Part shown: one piece after another, positions 63,590 to 64,000 of the stretch
Layout: every line of letters starts with the position of its first letter
Position numbering within the stretch: position 1 is the stretch's first letter
Notes under the pieces: generated by a model
Told to the model about the DNA's origin: nothing
The model's input: the letters and a program-made list of their open reading frames with translations, nothing else
Database searches by the model: none
Source of the DNA: Candidatus Sericytochromatia bacterium S15B-MN24 CBMW_12
GTDB lineage: Bacteria; Cyanobacteriota; Sericytochromatia; S15B-MN24; UBA4093
DNA length: 64,000 nt
Reading direction: 5' to 3'
Assembly: GCA_002083825.1 (NCBI GenBank)
Contig: DAZV01000019.1
Coordinates: 21,147-85,146 of the forward strand
Position numbers and translations under genes: made by a program

Positions 63590-64000
63590 TGGAAACCGGC
63601 CCAACCGTCACTTCGGTCGCGTACCCGGTAGGTACGGGGTGTCGCCACACCCTCCGTAGGTTCCTCGCAAGTATCTCAACCTACGTTTCGGGGAATTGTC
63701 ATTCCCTACCGAATCCCGGCGTCGGCCTTTTCAGACCTGCTTCGGAACCCGTGGCACTCTCGACGGGGTGCGACCGTGCTCACCTCTGGAAAAGCGAGAC
63801 CAATGAACGAGACTTCCCTGTTTCCAGGTCCCAGCTGGGCCGCTTCCGACCAAGCCATCGGTTGTTTCCAACCGCTTCCCCCATCCTTGCGGATCGGATA
63901 CCCGTTCATCTCACCGGCGAGTCGACGGCCTCTTGCGAAGCCTTCTCCCTACCAGCGTCGAGGGGCCTTCCGATGTCACTCCATCGGTGCGCTTGCAGCG
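63590..64000 (-). ncRNA. Candidate large structured RNA, 5' part beyond the window
   Basis: No coding potential, many hairpins. Minus-strand loops are GNRA type: CGGTTG-GAAA-CAACCG (63859-63874), CCTG-GAAA-CAGG (63817-63828), ATCC-GCAA-GGAT (63883-63894). Others: 63621-63635, 63637-63652, 63655-63685, 63691-63706, 63970-63987. A long-range pairing, 63803-63809 with 63903-63909 (ATGAACG/CGTTCAT), encloses three of them in a multibranch loop. Terminator-like hairpins follow at 63512-63580. It could be a group II intron fragment or another ornate RNA; domain V of group II introns, RNase P RNA, tmRNA and rRNA motifs were not found. Confidence 0.6.

Noticed and set aside
63706..63909. Minus-strand 67-codon open frame in the terminal region
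   Set aside because: It runs through several strong hairpins, has no start signal and no protein family resemblance.
63590..64000. rRNA, tmRNA, RNase P RNA or an intact group II intron
   Set aside because: None of the hallmark sequences (for example the 23S 3' region, the RNase P core, the group II domain V hairpin) is visible on either strand; kept as an unassigned structured RNA.

Overview
This is a GC-rich, gene-dense chromosomal window from a bacterium that probably has two membranes. Three predicted proteins look like outer-membrane or barrel-associated products (an Omp85-like barrel at 27.3-28.5 kb, a peptidase/beta-propeller/barrel fusion ending in Phe at 53.5-56.5 kb, and several lipoproteins). 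An AroH-type chorismate mutase, a FadN-like order of beta-oxidation domains and a PMT-type glycosyltransferase fusion lean towards a diderm Terrabacteria lineage, for example a non-photosynthetic relative of Cyanobacteria. That placement is inference with low confidence. No rRNA, tRNA, transposase or CRISPR array was recognised.

Layout. 0-6.6 kb (minus strand): tgt; a tightly coupled rph-aroH-glycosyltransferase set in which both junctions are ATGA overlaps; a DUF362-like iron-sulfur protein. 6.7-14.2 kb (plus): a complete fatty-acid beta-oxidation operon (TetR regulator with a clear palindromic operator, thiolase, hydroxyacyl-CoA dehydrogenase/enoyl-CoA hydratase fusion, acyl-CoA dehydrogenase, etfB, etfA) closed by a strong terminator. 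14.3-19.8 kb: a tyrosine-phosphatase-like lipoprotein, an MscS channel with a cyclic-nucleotide-binding domain, Lon, and an MscS fragment without its membrane part. 20-22.8 kb: a homogentisate (Tyr/Phe) degradation operon. 23-37.8 kb: hypothetical coiled-coil proteins, hisC, lipoproteins including one built of 10-residue repeats, an Omp85-like barrel, two GGDEF-EAL proteins, a subtilase lipoprotein, and a SIR2-like protein coupled to a secreted repeat protein. 37.8-44.7 kb: crcB, hrpB, osmC/hxlR, DUF5069, a COG2509 flavoprotein and a methyltransferase. 44.7-50.3 kb: a minus-strand phosphorelay cluster with a seven-PAS histidine kinase, a single-domain receiver and a REC-kinase-REC hybrid. 50.7-58 kb: an unusual zinc-finger SDR, a TetR/membrane-protein divergon, the large outer-membrane fusion and a DMT transporter. 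58-63.4 kb: small exported or hypothetical proteins, another PAS kinase and a quinone-oxidoreductase-type dehydrogenase. 63.5-64 kb: non-coding, dense in hairpins with GNRA-type loops on the minus strand only, next to terminator-like hairpins. It is probably the 3' part of a large structured RNA that runs off the window.

Themes. Signal transduction is prominent (two c-di-GMP proteins, three histidine kinases, a receiver, plus two short kinase-like remnants). A family of short repeats with a 20-bp period and the core GCGCCNGCGGC occurs at six intergenic places in variable copy number, often starting at a TAG stop codon. The most unusual items are the terminal structured-RNA candidate, the decapeptide-repeat lipoprotein, the seven-PAS kinase whose last five PAS domains repeat at exactly 124 residues, and the 20-bp repeat family.
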